From: Lachnospiraceae bacterium | GTDB lineage: Bacteria; Bacillota; Clostridia; Lachnospirales; Lachnospiraceae | NCBI GenBank assembly: GCA_022792295.1 | Contig: JAAWAR010000085.1 | Coordinates: 1-35,613 of the forward strand | Reading direction: 5' to 3' | DNA: 35,613 bases | Part shown: one piece after another, positions 1 through 7,416 of the stretch | Numbering within the stretch: the first letter of the stretch is position 1 | Layout of the letters: each line of letters starts with the position of its first letter | Notes under the pieces: generated by a model | What the model saw: only the letters and a program-made list of their open reading frames with translations | Database searches by the model: none | Told to the model about the DNA's origin: nothing | Translations under genes and position numbers: made by a program

Positions 1-46
1 GTTAGCTCCCCTTTCTTCGTCCAGATGATTCCAGATGATGGTTCCC

Positions 47-75
47 ATTATAACCAATTCGAATCTTTTTGAGAA
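47..75 (-). promoter_or_regulatory. Predicted sigma-A promoter reading out of the left edge
   Basis: On the minus strand a perfect TATAAT (52-47) lies 17 bp downstream of TTCTCA (75-70, 4/6 match to the -35 consensus). A purine-rich ribosome binding site (AAAGGGGAG, about 13-5) follows toward the window edge. This implies a minus-strand gene starting just left of base 1. The stretch 1-156 holds no gene. It has a direct repeat of CCAGATGATK (21-40) and a 9-bp inverted repeat (78-86 with 119-127). The hexamers are seen directly; the gene beyond is inferred. Confidence 0.5.
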
Positions 76-156
76 GATTGAGAATCAAAGAATCGTTCGT
101 CAAATTCCGGGGCGTTTCGATTCTCAAGGGGATCATGTACGATATAAAGGCATTCC

Positions 157-849
157 TTAAAGCGCCCGCAGCATCGCCCGGATTAAGCGCACCGAATGCT
201 CAACCGCCTTGGCTTCAAATTCACTGTAATCCATATCGGCACTGTCATCGGCCTTGTCAGAGATCGCCCGCACCACCAGATACGGAATCTGATTTAAATA
301 GGCGGCCTGTGCAATCGCGGCCCCCTCCATCTCGGTACAGTATGCATCAAAGCGGTCAAGGATCCATTGCTTTTTTTCTCTGCTGTTTACAAACTGATCC
401 CCGCTGGCGACACGTCCCGTAAAGGTCTGAATATCCGGATTGGCCTCGCGGCAGCATTTCAGGGCAACCTCTAAAAGATGCGTGTCAGCCGGAAATTCCT
501 TGACTCCCAGCTGCGGAATTTCGCCCAGTTGATAGCCAAAGCCCACGGCATCCACATCATGCTGCACCGCTGTTGTGGAAAGGACAAGGTCGCCGATGTT
601 CACCTCGTTTTTCAGAGAACCTGCGATTCCCGTGTTGATGATCCCCTCCACACGGTAGCGATCTACGAGGATCTGGCTGCAGAGCCCTGCGTTGACCTTT
701 CCGACGCCGGAGCGCACCAGCACAGCCTCTTTACCCTCTAAAATCCCTTTATAAAAGGTCATGCCCGCTACGGTAAGCGTCTCCACATCGCTCATACTCT
801 CACGGAGCGTTTTGATCTCCACTTCCATTGCACCTATGATTCCCAGCAT
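157..849 (-). CDS. mtnN: 5'-methylthioadenosine/S-adenosylhomocysteine nucleosidase
   Basis: Cytosolic enzyme that hydrolyses MTA and SAH to adenine plus methylthioribose or S-ribosylhomocysteine, in methionine salvage, methyl-cycle detoxification and the LuxS route. The 230 residues match the family's usual 228-235. The N-terminal GIIGAM stretch with an acidic residue just after it, the central NTGIAGS phosphate/ribose loop, EMEGAAIAQ near residue 173 (ribose-binding Glu) and RAISDKAD near 196 (catalytic Asp) are all visible. The ATG at 849 follows AGGAGG at 8-nt spacing. The gene is monocistronic, from a promoter at 896-924, and diverges from the TSCPD gene. The assignment is secure. Confidence 0.95.
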   Translation of the reverse strand: MLGIIGAMEVEIKTLRESMSDVETLTVAGMTFYKGILEGKEAVLVRSGVGKVNAGLCSQILVDRYRVEGIINTGIAGSLKNEVNIGDLVLSTTAVQHDVDAVGFGYQLGEIPQLGVKEFPADTHLLEVALKCCREANPDIQTFTGRVASGDQFVNSREKKQWILDRFDAYCTEMEGAAIAQAAYLNQIPYLVVRAISDKADDSADMDYSEFEAKAVEHSVRLIRAMLRAL

Positions 850-895
850 ATTGATTCCTCCTGATAATTCCTGATTAATCTTGTATTTTCCTTAT

Positions 896-924
896 ATTAT
901 AAGGTGGCTGCTCCCGCTTGACAA
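896..924 (-). promoter_or_regulatory. mtnN promoter
   Basis: Minus-strand -35 TTGTCA (924-919) and perfect -10 TATAAT (901-896) are separated by 17 bp. The predicted start is about 40 nt before the mtnN ATG. Its -35 box overlaps the -35 box of the opposite promoter (918-923). Confidence 0.75.
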
Positions 925-947
925 GCTGAATCTGATACGGTTATAAT
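918..947 (+). promoter_or_regulatory. Promoter of the TSCPD gene
   Basis: Consensus TTGACA (918-923), an 18-bp spacer and consensus TATAAT (942-947). The start point near 954 leaves a short leader before the ribosome binding site at 964-972. An in-frame ATG at 946 lies inside the -10 box, so it cannot be the translation start. Confidence 0.8.
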
Positions 948-978
948 GGAAATCAGGAAAAACGAGGAGGAGTTTTAT

Positions 979-1227
979 ATGGTATACAAAACACAGGGAA
1001 CGTGTTCCCGCGAAATTTCCTTTGACGTCATAGACAATAAGCTGGCAAATGTCCGTTTCACCGGCGGATGCAACGGCAACCTTCAGGGTATCGGCCGGAT
1101 TATCGAGGGAATGGACATAGACGAGGTGATTAACCGCGTAGACGGCATCCAATGCGGCCCCCGCCCCACCTCATGTCCGGATCAGCTCGCAAGGGCCTTA
1201 AAGCAGTATAAGGCAGAGCACGCGTAA
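979..1227 (+). CDS. TSCPD domain protein (TIGR03905 type)
   Basis: A small cytosolic protein of 82 residues. The C-terminal half has the family signature: GGCNGN near residue 30 and CGPRPTSCPDQ near 59-69, including the TSCPD motif itself. The family occurs as short free-standing proteins in Clostridia and as a C-terminal module of some class II ribonucleotide reductases. Its biochemical role is not established, although the conserved Cys pattern suggests metal or redox binding (inference). The start at 979 is chosen because GAGGAGGAG sits 6-10 nt upstream and the earlier ATG at 946 overlaps the promoter. The gene is monocistronic and ends 3 nt before a strong terminator. The family call is firm; the function is unknown. 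Confidence 0.85.
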   Translation: MVYKTQGTCSREISFDVIDNKLANVRFTGGCNGNLQGIGRIIEGMDIDEVINRVDGIQCGPRPTSCPDQLARALKQYKAEHA

Positions 1228-1230
1228 CGT

Positions 1231-1280
1231 AAAAAGAGCATCTATTTTCCTGAACGGGTCGGAAAATAGATGCTCTTTTT
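1231..1280. terminator. Long bidirectional rho-independent terminator
   Basis: Perfect inverted repeat of 20 bp (1231-1250 with 1261-1280) around a 10-nt loop. An A5 tract on one side and T5 on the other let it end transcription from both strands. It lies directly after the TSCPD gene. Confidence 0.92.
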
Positions 1281-1288
1281 AATTGCAA

Positions 1289-1329
1289 AAAAATGCCGCC
1301 CCGAATCACTATACCGGGGCGGTATTTTT
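1289..1329 (-). terminator. Rho-independent terminator after the secreted-protein gene
   Basis: GC-rich stem 1294-1303 with 1315-1324 (TGCCGCCCCG against its complement, one G-T pair), flanked by A-run 1287-1293 and T-run 1325-1329. The latter two extend the stem. It sits 10 nt past the stop of the minus-strand gene at 1340 and could also act on plus-strand transcripts. Confidence 0.85.
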
Positions 1330-1339
1330 GAAAAGATTA

Positions 1340-1858
1340 TCATTTTGTAAGCTTGATACCACTCGTTTTTGAGGAACAGCCCTCTGACTCACCGTTCAGC
1401 TCTACACTATGCAGTCCGCGGGCCCGATAATACTCGTTAACCGTGCAGCCACTGACAGTAAAGCTTTTCGACCAGCGCGTGAAACTAGTGTTGCTCCCCT
1501 TTTCTTTCTCAAACTCCCAATAGTCGATCTCCTCCCACTCCTGGCTGGCCTCATCCCATTGGTCGAGAAATACAGACTGGTAAATTACATCTACCGGTCT
1601 ATGGGCATATGTCTCTATCGTAACACTGAGATTCCCGTTTTTAAGGTTTTTCAATTCTATTGTCCCCATAGAAATAATCTCACCGCGCCCATGTCGTTCT
1701 ACCCTATCGCTTGTTGATGTTACATCGTCAGGGAGCAGGATACTCGGTCCATGGTTTCCAGGAGAATTTTCCCATGTTGGCACTTCCGCAAATGCCGTTA
1801 TTGACAGCATTACAGAAAAAGCAAAGATTAAGCCTACTAGTTCTTTCAAACGTTTCAT
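1340..1858 (-). CDS. Secreted protein of unknown function
   Basis: 172 residues from the ATG at 1858, which follows a GAGGG ribosome binding site; an in-frame ATG further upstream has none. Residues 1-24 form a clear Sec signal peptide: basic MKRLK, a hydrophobic core, then an AFA-type cleavage site just before EVPTW. The mature part is short, rich in aromatic and beta-favouring residues, and has a C-terminal YYRARGLHSVE stretch and two Cys that could form a disulfide. The pattern recalls small exported clostridial proteins of the DUF6147 kind, but I cannot confirm that. It lies 66 nt downstream of the DUF4367 gene on the same strand, so it may be co-transcribed with that regulator. Confidence 0.7.
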   Translation of the reverse strand: MKRLKELVGLIFAFSVMLSITAFAEVPTWENSPGNHGPSILLPDDVTSTSDRVERHGRGEIISMGTIELKNLKNGNLSVTIETYAHRPVDVIYQSVFLDQWDEASQEWEEIDYWEFEKEKGSNTSFTRWSKSFTVSGCTVNEYYRARGLHSVELNGESEGCSSKTSGIKLTK

Positions 1859-1924
1859 AAAATATCCCTCTTTTCTTTTAGTATATAATATAAAACGCAA
1901 GAAATAGGATTTTGTGACCATTTT

Positions 1925-2725
1925 TCAATAAAAATTTACATTTTGTATGATCTTTATAAAAATATCCTCCTCTGCAATACCAAAAATATGATAAACCACA
2001 TTATTAATAGCAAAATCAGCCTCGTACTCTACAGTTCCATCCTCTAATGCATTTTCACCATACGTGATATCCATATCAAGCCATTTATTATAAACAGTTT
2101 TAGAATTTTTTCTATCTGAAGCGATTCCAAAAGATGCCTCTGTATTTCCTACTCTTTGTACGGCAAAGAAGCTACCTTGTTCATAATTAAATTCTATTAC
2201 TGCTTTCTCATCCCCTATTGTGGTCTTTAAAAATTTCATCCCTCTTGGTAGATAGCTCAATTTTAAAGATGGTATCCCTAGCTCTTTCTCAATCTCCTCA
2301 TATGCCTTCTCAAGATTAAACAACTCTTTTATTGTCTTATCATTATCAAATATAACCAGCCCATCTTCCCGCACAGCCTCTCGGAAGAAATAATGTTTCC
2401 CCCCAATCGCCGAAAATCCCAGCATCCCTATAAACACCGCGACCAATGCCACAGCAAGAGCAATCTTTTTCTTCCTCAGCCGCAGCGCCTTTGCAGGCTC
2501 CGCCGCCTTGGTGTGGATCTCTGCGGATTCCGTCTCCATGGTCTCCGTCGCTGTTTCTTCCATGATTTTTTTGAAAATCCGATCCTCTGCGCCAGCGAAG
2601 TCTGTATCTTGAAGGGCATTTTCGGCCTCCTCCATTTCCCTGAGCAGGTCCTCGTCCGAATAGCCAAGGGCCTCCTGGAGGCAGTCCTTCAGCTTCTGAT
2701 CCTCTCTTTTCTCCCGTTCTGTCAT
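1925..2725 (-). CDS. DUF4367-type membrane protein, anti-sigma-like
   Basis: 266 residues in three parts. Residues 1-80 form an acidic, helical cytosolic segment, a plausible sigma-binding region. Residues 84-87 are basic and 88-107 form one transmembrane helix. The remaining ~155 residues form an extracytoplasmic domain with LPRGMKF near 160 and a repeating strand pattern typical of DUF4367. Proteins of this shape are usually encoded directly after an ECF sigma factor and act as its membrane anti-sigma factor. Here the nearest sigma gene (3918-4445, same strand) is separated by murG on the other strand. The ATG at 2725 follows AGGTGATGGAGG. The architecture is seen; the anti-sigma role is inferred from the family. 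Confidence 0.75.
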   Translation of the reverse strand: MTEREKREDQKLKDCLQEALGYSDEDLLREMEEAENALQDTDFAGAEDRIFKKIMEETATETMETESAEIHTKAAEPAKALRLRKKKIALAVALVAVFIGMLGFSAIGGKHYFFREAVREDGLVIFDNDKTIKELFNLEKAYEEIEKELGIPSLKLSYLPRGMKFLKTTIGDEKAVIEFNYEQGSFFAVQRVGNTEASFGIASDRKNSKTVYNKWLDMDITYGENALEDGTVEYEADFAINNVVYHIFGIAEEDIFIKIIQNVNFY

Positions 2726-2770
2726 ACCTCCATCACCTCGCCTTTCAGTAATATTTTTCCCTTGAGGGGG

Positions 2771-2798
2771 TTGACTTTTTCCTCACAGCTATTACTAT
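2771..2798 (+). promoter_or_regulatory. murG promoter
   Basis: TTGACT (2771-2776) and TACTAT (2793-2798) with a 16-bp spacer, about 40 nt upstream of the murG ribosome binding site. Confidence 0.6.
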
Positions 2799-2844
2799 TA
2801 AAGCAGCCCGTTTGAATCTATCCATTATCCGGAGGCAGCATTCT

Positions 2845-3915
2845 ATGAAAACCATTATTTTAACCGGCGGCGGAACCGCCGGGCATGTTACCCCAAATCT
2901 GGCCCTGCTCCCATCTTTGAAGGACGCCGGCTATGACATTCATTACATCGGCTCCTACAACGGCATCGAGCGAAAGCTGGTCGAAAGCGCAGGTATTCCC
3001 TATGATGGCATTTCCTCCGGGAAGCTGCGGCGGTATTTCGACCTGAAAAATTTTACGGACCCGCTTCGCGTATTAAAAGGGTACAGAGAAGCGCGAAAAC
3101 TTCTGAAAAAATATAAGCCCGACGTTCTCTTTTCCAAGGGAGGCTTTGTTGCCGTTCCAGTCGTACTGGCAGCAAAGCATTTCCATATTCCGATCATTAT
3201 CCATGAGTCTGATATGACGCCCGGACTCGCTAACAGGCTTTGTATTCCCTCTGCAAATAAGGTGTGCTATAATTTTCCGGAAACCCTTAAATACCTGCCG
3301 GAAGACAAGGCGATCCTTACGGGCTCGCCGATTCGGGCGGAACTTTTAAGCGGCGACCGGCTTGCGGGGCTGCAGTATACACATCTGTCTGCGCAGAAAC
3401 CGATTATCCTTGTCATCGGCGGTAGCCTCGGCGCCGTGCATGTAAACGACGCCGTCCGCAAAATCCTTCCAAGGCTTCTCGAGCGGTTCCAGCTTATCCA
3501 TATCTGCGGCAAAGGCCATCTGGATGAATCGCTGATCGGCACTGCCGGATACGTTCAATATGAATATGTGGACCGCCCGCTGCGGCATCTGTTTGCCGCG
3601 GCCGACATGGTTATTTCCCGCGCCGGTGCAAATTCGATCTGCGAAATTCTGGCTTTACGGAAACCGAATGTTTTGATCCCTCTGTCGGCTGAGGCCAGCC
3701 GCGGTGATCAGATTCTTAACGCGAATTCGTTCGCCGAACAAGGCTTTTCAACGGTTCTCGAAGAAAAAAATCTTACAGACGACACTTTATATGAGACCGT
3801 TATAAGCACCTATGAAAACCGGCGCCAATTTATAGAAGCAATGGACCAAAGCCATCTAAGCAACGCCGTCTCTACGATTATAGCGTTGATTCACGAATGC
3901 TCGGCCGGTCAATAG
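2845..3915 (+). CDS. murG: UDP-GlcNAc:undecaprenyl-PP-MurNAc-pentapeptide GlcNAc transferase
   Basis: Peripheral membrane glycosyltransferase (GT28, GT-B fold) that converts lipid I to lipid II on the cytosolic face. Over 356 residues it shows the N-terminal GGGTAGHV loop (8-15), the HESD...PGLAN segment near 120, the VIGGSLGA inter-domain loop near 190, SRAGANSICE near 258 (UDP-GlcNAc site), and DQ..NA near 290. The start at 2845 is chosen because GGAGG lies 9 nt upstream; an ATG 33 nt earlier lacks one. It is monocistronic and outside any division/cell-wall cluster, so it may be a second, stand-alone MurG paralogue of the kind some Bacillota carry. Its stop is 2 nt from the convergent sigma gene. 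Confidence 0.92.
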   Translation: MKTIILTGGGTAGHVTPNLALLPSLKDAGYDIHYIGSYNGIERKLVESAGIPYDGISSGKLRRYFDLKNFTDPLRVLKGYREARKLLKKYKPDVLFSKGGFVAVPVVLAAKHFHIPIIIHESDMTPGLANRLCIPSANKVCYNFPETLKYLPEDKAILTGSPIRAELLSGDRLAGLQYTHLSAQKPIILVIGGSLGAVHVNDAVRKILPRLLERFQLIHICGKGHLDESLIGTAGYVQYEYVDRPLRHLFAAADMVISRAGANSICEILALRKPNVLIPLSAEASRGDQILNANSFAEQGFSTVLEEKNLTDDTLYETVISTYENRRQFIEAMDQSHLSNAVSTIIALIHECSAGQ

Positions 3916-3917
3916 AC

Positions 3918-4445
3918 TCACCTTAAAAGATCCTTTAATTCTTCCCTTAAATATTTTCTCGCTCTTGAGATCCGGGAACGGCAGACCGTTTCCGTGATTT
4001 CAAGACGTCTGCTTATCTCACTGATTGAACGTTCCTCGATAAAATACATCCACGCTATGTCTCTCCAAATTTCTTTCATTCCCAGAAGGCATTCCTTGAT
4101 ACGGGCAGCATCTTCCTTCGCAATGATCTCCCTTTCTGGATCAATACTCCTGCTGCTTTTAAGCTCTCCTACATGCTCCCCAACATCCACCATGAGCATG
4201 TGGCTGTTCTTTCTGGCATAATCCACACATTTGTTGATTACAATACGGCACACGGCAAATCTCGCTTCATCCAGATTTCCGGCCACTTCCTCATAGCTTT
4301 TGCTTTTATAAAACGCCATAAGTGCATCCGTGACTATGTCTTCTACGTCATCATATGGGACGCCCCTTCTTGCTGCCAGCTTCATAAAAACTTTCGCGTA
4401 TTTATCAATCAGTTCCCGCAGCATTGTATCATCTTTCTGCGGCAT
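3918..4445 (-). CDS. ECF-type RNA polymerase sigma factor
   Basis: 175 residues, the usual size for an ECF (group 4) sigma factor. Region 2 covers about 8-90, with DVEDIVTDALMAFY as the 2.2 core-binding helix. Region 4 covers about 118-172 and ends in a helix-turn-helix (SISEISRRLEITETVCRSRISRARKYLREEL). It has no extra domain. The ATG at 4445 follows AAGGAG. It is the last gene of a rhomboid-HIT-sigma operon, 25 nt after HIT. The likely partner is the DUF4367 protein at 1925-2725. A rhomboid protease in the same transcript is suggestive, because membrane proteolysis often releases ECF sigma factors (inference). Confidence 0.88.
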   Translation of the reverse strand: MPQKDDTMLRELIDKYAKVFMKLAARRGVPYDDVEDIVTDALMAFYKSKSYEEVAGNLDEARFAVCRIVINKCVDYARKNSHMLMVDVGEHVGELKSSRSIDPEREIIAKEDAARIKECLLGMKEIWRDIAWMYFIEERSISEISRRLEITETVCRSRISRARKYLREELKDLLR

Positions 4446-4470
4446 AATTTCTCCTTAGTAAGCGAAACGG

Positions 4471-4887
4471 TTATAATGCGGCCCGGATTCCTGCGGCTGT
4501 CGTTTCCAGTTCCCCTGGGGATACACTCCCCGGCCTCCAGGATACGATAGAAGGGCCTCCCTCATAACGCGGAATAATATGGAGATGGAAATGGAACACC
4601 GTCTGCCCCGCTGCCTCTCCGTTGTTTTGAACCAGATTAAATCCAGCACAGCCCAGGGCTTTTTCCATCGCTGTTCCAATTCTGGCGGCAAGCGGAAGAA
4701 TTTTAGCCGCTACGTCTGCATTCAACTCACATACATCCTTATAATGCTCCTTCGGCAAAATCAGCGCATGACCTTTTGAGGCCGGATTCAGATCCAAAAT
4801 CACACGGAAATCTTTATCCTCATATACGGTGGATGACGGAATTTCCCCGTTTGCGATCTTACAAAAAATACAGTCTTCCTTCTTCAT
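4471..4887 (-). CDS. HIT family nucleotide hydrolase (HINT-like)
   Basis: 138-residue cytosolic protein of the histidine triad superfamily. These proteins hydrolyse nucleoside phosphoramidates or related nucleotide conjugates. The catalytic triad HFHLHIIPR lies near residues 98-106. An N-terminal CIFC pair at 6-9, with a later His, fits the zinc site found in many HINT proteins. DLNPASKGHALILPK is the usual family stretch. GGAGG lies 9 nt before the ATG. It is 15 nt downstream of the rhomboid gene and 25 nt upstream of the sigma gene, hence co-transcribed. The physiological substrate cannot be told from sequence. Confidence 0.92.
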   Translation of the reverse strand: MKKEDCIFCKIANGEIPSSTVYEDKDFRVILDLNPASKGHALILPKEHYKDVCELNADVAAKILPLAARIGTAMEKALGCAGFNLVQNNGEAAGQTVFHFHLHIIPRYEGGPSIVSWRPGSVSPGELETTAAGIRAAL

Positions 4888-4902
4888 GACACAATTCCTC
4901 CT

Positions 4903-5532
4903 TCACTCCATATAATTTTTTTGCTCAGAGTCCTGGCGTACCTTGCTCTTGGACAAACGATACAAAACGGCACCGAACACTACGCCGAAAAGCAGACCGA
5001 ACACATGGGCAGCATGATCGACTCCCTGACTGGTGAGGCCCATAAAAAAAGACAGCACTATCATTTTGATCATCTGCCTGGTTCTTAACTCCTCCAGCTG
5101 CCCTTTATTCATCAAAGTCGCCGAAAGCAGCCCTCCGACTACACCAAAAATTGCACCGGAGGCTCCGGCCGAGACAACCAGCCTGTCTGAACGCGTAAAC
5201 AGGGCGGAAAGCCAGTTCGCACCAATCCCACAGGCCAGATAGAAAATCAAATACTTTACATGGCCCAGCGCACGCTCCAAATTATCGCCAAGAGCGAGCA
5301 GCACGATCATATTATTTATCAGGTGGCGAATACCAAAGTGCATAAACATTGCCGTTATAAGCCGATAATACTCTCCCCCTTCCAAAACTGCTGCCGCTAC
5401 GACTGCTCCTTTTTGATACATGAAATATGCATCTTCCGACGACCCCGCCGCCTCCAGGTACAGGAAATAAAGTACATTTGCCACGATCAGCATTCCGTTT
5501 ACATAAGCACGCTTTCTTAAGCCACACTCCAT
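4903..5532 (-). CDS. Rhomboid family intramembrane serine protease
   Basis: 209 residues with six predicted transmembrane helices. The Ser-His dyad motifs are present: GASGAIFG near residue 122-129 (Ser nucleophile) and an H..HVFGLLFG helix near 175 (catalytic His). The HFGIRHLINNM stretch carries the oxyanion-stabilising His and Asn. The start is set at 5532 because a good promoter (5557-5585) lies just upstream; it would fall inside the coding region of the longer frame. GGAAGGG also precedes this ATG. Rhomboids cleave substrates within the membrane. It is first in a rhomboid-HIT-sigma operon, so an anti-sigma factor is a conceivable substrate (inference). Confidence 0.9.
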   Translation of the reverse strand: MECGLRKRAYVNGMLIVANVLYFLYLEAAGSSEDAYFMYQKGAVVAAAVLEGGEYYRLITAMFMHFGIRHLINNMIVLLALGDNLERALGHVKYLIFYLACGIGANWLSALFTRSDRLVVSAGASGAIFGVVGGLLSATLMNKGQLEELRTRQMIKMIVLSFFMGLTSQGVDHAAHVFGLLFGVVFGAVLYRLSKSKVRQDSEQKNYME

Positions 5533-5556
5533 ACCTTCAGCCCTTCCATGCTTAGA

Positions 5557-5585
5557 AGTATAACATACTTTCCCTTTGTCCGCAA
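5557..5585 (-). promoter_or_regulatory. Promoter of the rhomboid-HIT-sigma operon
   Basis: Minus strand TTGCGG (5585-5580), 17-bp spacer, TATACT (5562-5557). The transcription start would fall near 5550, about 18 nt before the chosen rhomboid ATG. No clear terminator separates it from the end of the Tad operon (5586-5645), so read-through from the pilus operon is possible. Confidence 0.6.
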
Positions 5586-5645
5586 CGATGTGAGTGGAAG
5601 GGCAGCCGTGTCTTTTCATACCCATAGGAAGGAATGAGATTTTTC

Positions 5646-7010
5646 TTATTGGAATTGATACATCGTATCTGCAATCCCGATCGTATCCCCTGATTGGAGC
5701 GGACAGCTTTCATTTGTCTGCAGAAGACGGCCGTTTATACTGGTTCCATTGGTGGAATTCAGATCGGTAACCCTGTAGCCTTCTTTTGTCTCCTCTATTT
5801 TCAAATGCAGACGGCTGATTCCCGGGGCATCCGGACAGAAATCACAGATATCTTTGTTTTTCCCGATCAGAAAAGGAAAATAGTTCACCGCGATCTCCTC
5901 TCCGCCTTCTAGCGGATGCAGCCGATGTGAATCCGAAACGATTGGATGTGCGGTCAGAAGCATGGTCTGTATGTCCCCTTCATCCATGCCGTTCTTTCGA
6001 AAATCCGGTCCGACTCCTTCCGGCTTCCCGCCCTCCTTCTCGTAATCCTCTCTGAAAAGAACCTCCAGTTCCGCTTTTTCTACCTCATATTCCGCTGTAT
6101 CCATACCGCCTGCCTTTGGCTGGCCCAAACCGCTCCCAAGCATGATTCCGGCCGGAATCACCAGTTCTGCCGCCCCGATCAGCCATTTATATTGTATAAG
6201 TCCGTCTATTCCAAAAAGCAGGAATACGGCTATAGGGATAAATACCAAAAATCCCCCTGCTGCACCAAGGATTTTCCAGTTTGCTTTCATCCCGTACGGC
6301 AGGGTTTCTTCCGGTGTATCCGCCTCATTTTGTTTTTCCTGCTGCTCCGGATGCCATTCTTGCTTTCTTCCCGTCCCGGACTGCTGCCGATCTGGTATTT
6401 GTGTCCGTTTCCCTTCCCCCTGACCCGCTTTCTCGCTTTGCCAGGATTCCTCCGTCTTTGCCCGCTTTCCCTCTGTCTTTTGCAGCTCCCGTTCAATATC
6501 TTCCATACCAAAATTTTCTTTTCGGCTCTGCCTAAAAATTCCAAAAGCCAGCACAACCGCTTCCCCGTCGTTTTGGTCTACATGGTCCAGGAGATACTGG
6601 GAAAAACAGCTAAAGCTTTCTGAAAAGCTCTCCTGCAGCCCGGGGATCAAGCACAGAAAGCATTGGAAAGAATCCGGCTCCACATAGATGAAAGACGGAT
6701 TCAGACAAATCTGGCTTTCATCCAGCAGAAAGCGCTCCAACTGCCTTAACGCTGTCACCAGATCGGTAAGCATGCGGCGGACCTCCGCCGCATGAATGGA
6801 ACGGTTTTCTAAAATCCGTTCCAGCGGCTGCTTGGAGGTGATGTCGTAATAGAATCGTATCTCCTGATTGATCTGCTTTTCATGAAACGAAAGCAGCCCC
6901 GGTATGGAATGTTCGGAAAGCATACGCGTCGTATAGGTATCGCTTTTCCCCTTCCCAGGCCGCAGGATCAGATAATTCCGGTTCATTTCTCTTTTAAATT
7001 CAGCTTCCAT
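5646..7010 (-). CDS. Membrane FHA-domain protein of the Tad locus (DUF6382-like N-terminus)
   Basis: 454 residues. Positions 1-165 form a cytosolic domain of the type called DUF6382. Residues 166-240 are a charged, Gln/Glu/Lys-rich linker. Residues 246-295 form two transmembrane helices, followed by another linker. Residues 375-454 are a forkhead-associated domain with LIGKNKD, GISRLHL (397-403) and LNSTNGTSING (417-427), the phosphothreonine-binding loops. FHA domains read Ser/Thr phosphorylation, so this protein probably links a kinase to pilus assembly (inference). The ATG overlaps the stop of the upstream TadE-like gene by 11 nt, which indicates translational coupling. It is the last gene of the Tad operon. 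Confidence 0.82.
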   Translation of the reverse strand: MEAEFKREMNRNYLILRPGKGKSDTYTTRMLSEHSIPGLLSFHEKQINQEIRFYYDITSKQPLERILENRSIHAAEVRRMLTDLVTALRQLERFLLDESQICLNPSFIYVEPDSFQCFLCLIPGLQESFSESFSCFSQYLLDHVDQNDGEAVVLAFGIFRQSRKENFGMEDIERELQKTEGKRAKTEESWQSEKAGQGEGKRTQIPDRQQSGTGRKQEWHPEQQEKQNEADTPEETLPYGMKANWKILGAAGGFLVFIPIAVFLLFGIDGLIQYKWLIGAAELVIPAGIMLGSGLGQPKAGGMDTAEYEVEKAELEVLFREDYEKEGGKPEGVGPDFRKNGMDEGDIQTMLLTAHPIVSDSHRLHPLEGGEEIAVNYFPFLIGKNKDICDFCPDAPGISRLHLKIEETKEGYRVTDLNSTNGTSINGRLLQTNESCPLQSGDTIGIADTMYQFQ

Positions 7011-7416
7011 TCCTGTTCTTCCCCATCTCCAACAATGCCTGGCAGCTGCGCAGAGAGTGCTCCGGCCTGAACGGTTTCATCTCTATCTCTTTTATCCAGT
7101 CTCCCGCTGCTGCCGTCCCTGCTGCCTGCCGTTCCTTTACGCTTATCTTTAAGCTGTAGCTTCCCAGCCACAGCCTGGGATTCCCAGTCTTTTCCCCTTC
7201 TTCCGCAAAGTAAGACGCCGGCTTTTCCTCACTCCGATTCTGCCTTGCCCGTTCCAGAGTTTCTTCAAGGATCATGCTCCCTGTCACCGTATCATGCAGG
7301 CGATATGCATGCTGAATCAAGGCTCCCAGCGCCAAAAAAACGGCTGATAAAACCAGCGCGGCCTCTACCGTAAAGCTGGCCTCCGCGCGGCCCTTAAACC
7401 GCTTTACGAAAAAAAT
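7000..7416 (-). CDS. TadE-like pseudopilin, start codon unclear
   Basis: About 138 residues if read from just before the upstream stop. RAEASFTVEAALVLSAVFLALGALI is a TadE-type N-terminus: short basic stretch, small residue, Glu five in, then one transmembrane helix. The rest is an extracytoplasmic domain of about 100 residues without recognisable motifs. In-frame ATG, GTG or TTG codons near this helix are absent. The only ones lie deep in the preceding peptidase gene (ATG at 7605). I give 7416, an ATT, as a placeholder. A T7 run (7409-7415) lies at the junction, and one extra T would fuse the peptidase to this frame. The product is probably made by coupled reinitiation. Identity is good, boundary poor. 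Confidence 0.65.
   Translation of the reverse strand: MFFVKRFKGRAEASFTVEAALVLSAVFLALGALIQHAYRLHDTVTGSMILEETLERARQNRSEEKPASYFAEEGEKTGNPRLWLGSYSLKISVKERQAAGTAAAGDWIKEIEMKPFRPEHSLRSCQALLEMGKNRNGS

Noticed and set aside
21-40. Tandem CCAGATGATT/CCAGATGATG repeat as an operator array
   Set aside because: Only two short copies in the leader of a gene outside the window; too little to support a call.
946-978. Earlier ATG start of the TSCPD gene
   Set aside because: It lies within the -10 box of the promoter and upstream of the obvious ribosome binding site.
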